DNA from: Stephanodiscus triporus
Taxonomy: Eukaryota; Bacillariophyta; Thalassiosirophyceae; Thalassiosirales; Thalassiosiraceae
DNA length: 10,294 nucleotides
Assembly: GCA_036939755.1 (NCBI GenBank)
Contig: JALLAZ010001083.1
Location: forward strand, 1-10,294
Reading direction: 5' to 3'
Each line of letters begins with the position of its first letter. Position 1 is the first letter of the stretch. This document shows, one piece after another, positions 7,046 to 10,294 of this stretch. Position numbers and translations under genes: made by a program. The notes under the pieces are model-generated. The model saw nothing but the letters and a program-made list of their open reading frames with translations, did no database searches and was not told the DNA's origin.

Positions 7046-10030
7046 TTAATCATAGACGAAGCTGTTAAGGCTCTGATCATCATCACCCCTGTGCCAAGGA
7101 TTACTGCGTCTCCTTTGCTTAGCCATCGCTGCATGGTTCAAATCAAACTCATCATCATCCTCTTCATCGCTCCAAGCAAGCATATCCCGATCGTCATCCA
7201 GCCTCCCATTGCTCGCTCCGACCGAAGCAGCCATCGTTGGAGAAATAATCGGCTCATTCCATCGATTCAATGCCGCAATACCGCTATTGACTGTGCAATC
7301 ATCATCTAAGACTTGCGCCGAGTCGTTGTCTTCACCCGGGCGAAGAACTTCATGGCTTCGCTGATGACTCATGACAGGTAGGGCATCGGTGGCATTGTTG
7401 TTATCAGTTGCGGCAAAGGATGGCTCTTCGCCGTGCAGTAAACCAGGCGACGTCCCAGGGCGTTCCCACGTAACCTCCGATGTATCCCAATTGGTGTAGT
7501 AATAATCTCCCGATGCGGGATCGAGAATGGCCTCCCAACCAACGGGCAGTATATCGTTCTGCAGACTTGCCTCCAGCGTGTTCTCGCCATCATACTCCAC
7601 AAAGCTCCTCTGGCTTCCATCTATCCTGACATGTTCTTGCCATTGCTGCTCTTCATGCTTCGAAATGATATCCAACACCTTGTCAACCTCCTGTGGCGTT
7701 AACGAGTCGGAATTTCCTTCTGCTTTAATAGGACTGGCAATCCGCTCCTTGTCTGATGATGATTTCCTTACCAATCTTGAGTCGGCATTTCCTTTTGCTT
7801 TAATAGGACTGACAATCCGGTCTTTGTCTGGTGATGTCAATTTTGCGTTGGCATTTCCTTCTGATTTTACAGAACTAGCAATCCGATTTTTTTCTGGTGA
7901 TGATTTCCTTACCAATCTCTCAATCCCCCCCGGTCTATCGACTACTTCCCGTGATGGCTTACGGAAGAAATAACCTTCTTTGGTGCTCAATGTGTCATCA
8001 AAACTGATATCATCATCTAGCTCGTCATCCATAACGCCTGCATCATTCTTCATAGGATGCACATTCTTCATCTTGAGTTGCTTCTGGAACTGTTTCACTT
8101 GCTCCTCCAGCCATTCGTTCTTTTTGGTTTTGGTTTCATTCTTTATATTTCCGGGTCTATCCCCCATTCGCCCCCCAGGTGCAGGTTGACGAGCATCTAT
8201 CCCTTTCTTCTCTGAGACGATACCACCACATTTCTTGGTACCCTTCCTAGCGTTGCGCCTCTCCATCTCAACATTGTCGTTCTCTTCATGTCCCCGTCCC
8301 TTCGCCGCCTCCTCTTTGACATCGGTTACATCACCATTGCCACAGTTGTCGTCGCCATCGTCGTTGGCATCACAATCATCATCCTCCTCCATATTGTGAA
8401 AATTCCACACCTTCACCTCCCGACATTCCGAGAAAACCCCATCGTCGACATACCAGCGATTCGGCGCGTATCCCAGATCCCTCTGCAGCCTATTGCTGTG
8501 GAATCTAATCTCGGCCCCCGGTGGCGCCAGCGTCGCCCCCCGGACGGGACTCAGGCTAACCAACGTCGTGGGGACATCGTCGTACATTGATCGCACCTCG
8601 TTGATGTCGCCGTTCCCGGTCATTCGCACCGGTTCGGACCGATCGTGCGGCATCATCCCGATAACGACGAGATGACGCACGTGCACCCCGTCGCGAGGGT
8701 GTCCGAACCTCGTCGACGATTCGACGCTCCCCCCCTTCCCGTCATCGCGACCTCCGCCGCCCGCGCCGATGCCCCCCTCCTCCATGAAGTCGTGCAGGGA
8801 CCCGGCGTAGCCGAAATAGTCGGGCACGTCGTCCTGACGTCCGATCCACTGATCCGATAGCGTCGGATCGAGGGCAAACGTCGTCCAACCGTAATGCTGG
8901 GAGGCGAGGATGGCGGTACGCGGCGTGTGACCCTCGCCGAGGACGAGGCACACCACCGACCTCGGATCGACGACGGCGACTTCGTCTACGTTAGTGACGC
9001 TCCTCCTCCTCCTCGCCTTCTCGTTCCGGCCGCCGGATTCACTCTCCGCGGCAACGACCGGACGTCCGTCGCAATCGTGCGGCACGAAGTATCCTCCTCC
9101 TCCTCCTATCCCTCCTCCCGACAAGGTGCCGTACAATCTCACTGCCTCCAGCGCGGCCACGCTCACGCTGACGTCCCTGCTGCTCCCGAACACCCCGAAG
9201 GCGCCGAGGTTCAGGAACGACGGCATGGAAAGGAATGTGTCGAGATACTTGCCGTCGGCGACGTTCGACGGCCGGTCGACGTCCGGGGGACGATCGTCGT
9301 CGCTCCCCCCCCTCCCTCCTCCGTAAGGAGCGCCGTAGAAGACGGAATTGATGTCCGCCATCGCGCACGCCATCCCCCGACCGCCGTCGGTCGACGCGAC
9401 CAGCTCGCGGCCGGCGACAGCGAGGCCTCCGCCGCCGCCGTCGTCGCCGTAGTCGGTATTCGCGTCGTCGGGTCCGTTCCCGAGGTATCCCGCGATCGTC
9501 GTCGTCCTCGGCGGCGGCGGCGGCGCCGTGCCCCGACGTCCCCCCCACTCGAGCAACAATCGTCTCGCGTCGGGCATGCGCCTGATCTTCGCCGCGCACA
9601 CGGTCATGGTGCACGTCCTGCACGTCGCGACGCCGGGGCTGAGGCACGCGTTCACGACTGGATTCACCCCGTACGACCCCTCCGAGAATTGGGAGCGGGG
9701 GAGCGTACGCAGGCACAACGAGCACGTTAGACGCGCGAGGACCTCGAGGGAGGAGGGATGGTCCGCGGAGTAGACGTCGCCGTCGCCACGGGTCGTCATC
9801 GTCGTCGTCGTCGTCGTCGTCATCGCGAGTCGCCTGTCGAGGAATGCGGACACCGTCGCGCCGCCGCCCTCGTTGTTGTTGTTGCCGCCGCCGCCGCCGC
9901 CGCACCCCTCGCCCCCCCTCCCCTTCTTAGCGATGCCCCCTTTCCTCCTGGCCGACGACGACGGCCGATTATCCCGGACGACCCGGCTCGAGGAGGAGGA
10001 GGATGACATGTCTCCTGCGCGGGGGGGCAT
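7046..10030 (-). CDS. WW-domain protein with N-terminal Cys cluster, unknown function
   Basis: This 994-residue protein is counted from the ATG at 10030 (A at -3); the frame stays open to a GTG at 10039, which was not chosen. After a Ser, Gly, Asn and Thr low-complexity start, residues 103-145 hold six cysteines as C-x2-C, then C-x7-C-x2-C-x4-C, probably a metal-binding module. Residues 355-391 run strand, LGEGHTPR loop, helix, strand ending in ALDP. This resembles the nucleotide- or SAM-binding start of a Rossmann fold. Folded-looking sequence continues from 452 to 547 (HLVVIGMMPHD, then WYVDDGVF). A charged linker, a short coiled-coil-like helix (638-657) and three imperfect repeats (705-776) follow. 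Residues 828-858 are a clear WW domain with Trp832, Tyr843-845, Trp855 and Pro858, expected to bind proline-rich partners. The tail is acidic, then basic. The WW call is firm, the cysteine module likely, and the Rossmann resemblance only suggestive. No enzyme activity is assigned. Confidence 0.8.
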   Translation of the reverse strand: MPPRAGDMSSSSSSSRVVRDNRPSSSARRKGGIAKKGRGGEGCGGGGGGNNNNEGGGATVSAFLDRRLAMTTTTTTTMTTRGDGDVYSADHPSSLEVLARLTCSLCLRTLPRSQFSEGSYGVNPVVNACLSPGVATCRTCTMTVCAAKIRRMPDARRLLLEWGGRRGTAPPPPPRTTTIAGYLGNGPDDANTDYGDDGGGGGLAVAGRELVASTDGGRGMACAMADINSVFYGAPYGGGRGGSDDDRPPDVDRPSNVADGKYLDTFLSMPSFLNLGAFGVFGSSRDVSVSVAALEAVRLYGTLSGGGIGGGGGYFVPHDCDGRPVVAAESESGGRNEKARRRRSVTNVDEVAVVDPRSVVCLVLGEGHTPRTAILASQHYGWTTFALDPTLSDQWIGRQDDVPDYFGYAGSLHDFMEEGGIGAGGGGRDDGKGGSVESSTRFGHPRDGVHVRHLVVIGMMPHDRSEPVRMTGNGDINEVRSMYDDVPTTLVSLSPVRGATLAPPGAEIRFHSNRLQRDLGYAPNRWYVDDGVFSECREVKVWNFHNMEEDDDCDANDDGDDNCGNGDVTDVKEEAAKGRGHEENDNVEMERRNARKGTKKCGGIVSEKKGIDARQPAPGGRMGDRPGNIKNETKTKKNEWLEEQVKQFQKQLKMKNVHPMKNDAGVMDDELDDDISFDDTLSTKEGYFFRKPSREVVDRPGGIERLVRKSSPEKNRIASSVKSEGNANAKLTSPDKDRIVSPIKAKGNADSRLVRKSSSDKERIASPIKAEGNSDSLTPQEVDKVLDIISKHEEQQWQEHVRIDGSQRSFVEYDGENTLEASLQNDILPVGWEAILDPASGDYYYTNWDTSEVTWERPGTSPGLLHGEEPSFAATDNNNATDALPVMSHQRSHEVLRPGEDNDSAQVLDDDCTVNSGIAALNRWNEPIISPTMAASVGASNGRLDDDRDMLAWSDEEDDDEFDLNHAAMAKQRRRSNPWHRGDDDQSLNSFVYD
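7457..7549 (-). other. WW domain coding segment
   Basis: The segment encodes a 31-residue stretch from LPVGWE to VTWERP. Two tryptophans lie 23 residues apart, with an aromatic YYYTN block between them and a closing proline, which is the standard WW fold pattern. Both signature tryptophans are present, so ligand binding is plausible. WW domains recognise short proline-containing or phospho-Ser/Thr-Pro motifs. The ligand class cannot be told from sequence alone. Confidence 0.92.
7704..7919 (-). repeat. Three-copy imperfect tandem repeat inside the WW-domain gene
   Basis: Copies begin at about 7704, 7779 and 7845 on the plus strand, with spacings of 75 and 66 bp. The middle spacing is shorter because that copy lacks an RLVRK-like segment. 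The protein unit reads roughly RLVRKSSxxKxRIxSPIKxxGNxxS. The second and third copies carry the Ser-Pro-Ile-Lys motif intact, and the first has SSVK instead. The repeats are strongly similar at DNA level, which indicates fairly recent duplication. Confidence 0.88.
9596..9724 (-). other. Cysteine cluster, probable zinc-binding module
   Basis: The segment encodes TCSLCLRTLPRSQF, then a 15-residue gap and CLSPGVATCRTCTMTVC. Two C-x2-C knuckles about 30 residues apart are what a zinc ribbon or treble-clef site would need, and two further cysteines are available. The layout is loosely like small eukaryotic C-x2-C/C-x2-C modules such as the Stc1 type. No family can be named with confidence. Confidence 0.55.
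9792..9833. repeat. GTC-type microsatellite in the WW-domain gene
   Basis: A run of GTC units with ATC interruptions encodes, on the minus strand, a poly-Thr stretch (TTTTTTTMTT) in the low-complexity N-terminus. It is the same repeat unit that encodes poly-Val in the E1 presequence, here used on the opposite strand. Confidence 0.75.
9872..9902. repeat. GTT and CCG trinucleotide runs in the WW-domain gene
   Basis: Four GTT-type units directly abut about six CCG units. On the minus strand they encode a Gly run followed by four Asn residues in the disordered N-terminus. Variation in whole units would keep the frame. Confidence 0.7.
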
Positions 10031-10294
10031 GGTTGCCACTCGCGGTTAGTTCGGGAGGATTTACTCCTCTCTATTGAAAAAATATTCCACGAGCACGCAT
10101 CTGGGGACGGATTGCTTCGGAGGAGACAGGCCCAGGCGGGACGGATGAATGAAAAGAGGGAAAGAGCTTGTAAGAGGGACAAAATGGGCTGTAGTAACTA
10201 TTGTAACCCATCGCATTTTCGTCTGTTGTTCGTGAATCTTTGTGTATCGTAAGTACGATACTCTGCCTGTAACGACACGGAGTCCCACCCTCCA
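10031..10294. promoter_or_regulatory. Upstream region of the WW-domain gene
   Basis: This is presumably the promoter and 5' UTR of the minus-strand WW gene. It is AT-richer than the start of that coding region. Short open frames here show no family features. Its one distinctive element is the palindrome at 10244-10261. Any neighbouring gene further right lies outside the window. Confidence 0.5.
10244..10261. promoter_or_regulatory. 18-bp palindrome GTATCGTAAGTACGATAC
   Basis: Perfect 8-bp arms (GTATCGTA and TACGATAC) flank a 2-bp AG spacer, about 214 bp upstream of the WW gene ATG. The symmetry and position suggest a binding site for a dimeric regulator. The same octamer occurs once in the E1 upstream region (2475-2482). 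No factor can be named. Confidence 0.45.

Noticed and set aside
8894..9905. Long open frames on both strands (8894-9730 plus, 9039-9905 minus) inside the WW gene
   Set aside because: Both are Arg-rich readings of trinucleotide repeats without motifs. The WW frame is longer and holds the cysteine and Rossmann-like patterns.
10031..10039. GTG start at 10039 for the WW gene
   Set aside because: The ATG at 10030 is three codons later, has A at -3, and is the expected start in a eukaryote.

Overview
The window looks like nuclear DNA of a eukaryotic alga, most likely a diatom. The signs are four intron-free protein genes packed into 10.3 kb, abundant in-frame trinucleotide repeats (GTC, GAC, GAG, AGG, CCG), acidic and glycine-rich low-complexity protein segments, and presequences resembling those used to enter complex (secondary) plastids. 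This assignment is inference. No rRNA, tRNA, mobile element or CRISPR array was seen.

Layout, left to right. 1-356: upstream DNA with no supported gene. 357-1307 (+): a single-domain MgtE/SLC41-type magnesium transporter behind a signal-peptide-like N-terminus. 1308-1601: convergent 3' region holding an inverted repeat. 1602-2183 (-): a small heat-shock protein (Hsp20/alpha-crystallin) ending in the canonical peroxisomal signal SKL. 2184-2542: divergent promoter region with one heat-shock-element-like palindrome. 2543-6979 (+): a complete ubiquitin-activating enzyme E1 (Uba1 type, catalytic Cys975) with a long signal/transit-like presequence and low-complexity insertions in its inactive adenylation half. 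6980-7045: a 66-bp gap between convergent stop codons. 7046-10030 (-): a large protein of unknown function with an N-terminal cysteine cluster, a Rossmann-like segment, a three-copy internal repeat and a C-terminal WW domain. 10031-10294: its upstream region, with an 18-bp palindrome.

The genes do not form an obvious pathway. Three of the four carry apparent organelle-targeting information: the transporter (ER or plastid route), the Hsp20 (peroxisome) and the E1 (possibly the periplastidal compartment). The most interesting candidate is the E1. Its presequence suggests the E1 of SELMA, the ERAD-derived import machinery of red-derived complex plastids, rather than the ordinary cytosolic E1. 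Bacterial-style GTG starts available for the Hsp20 and the WW protein were replaced with the first in-frame ATG, as fits a eukaryote.
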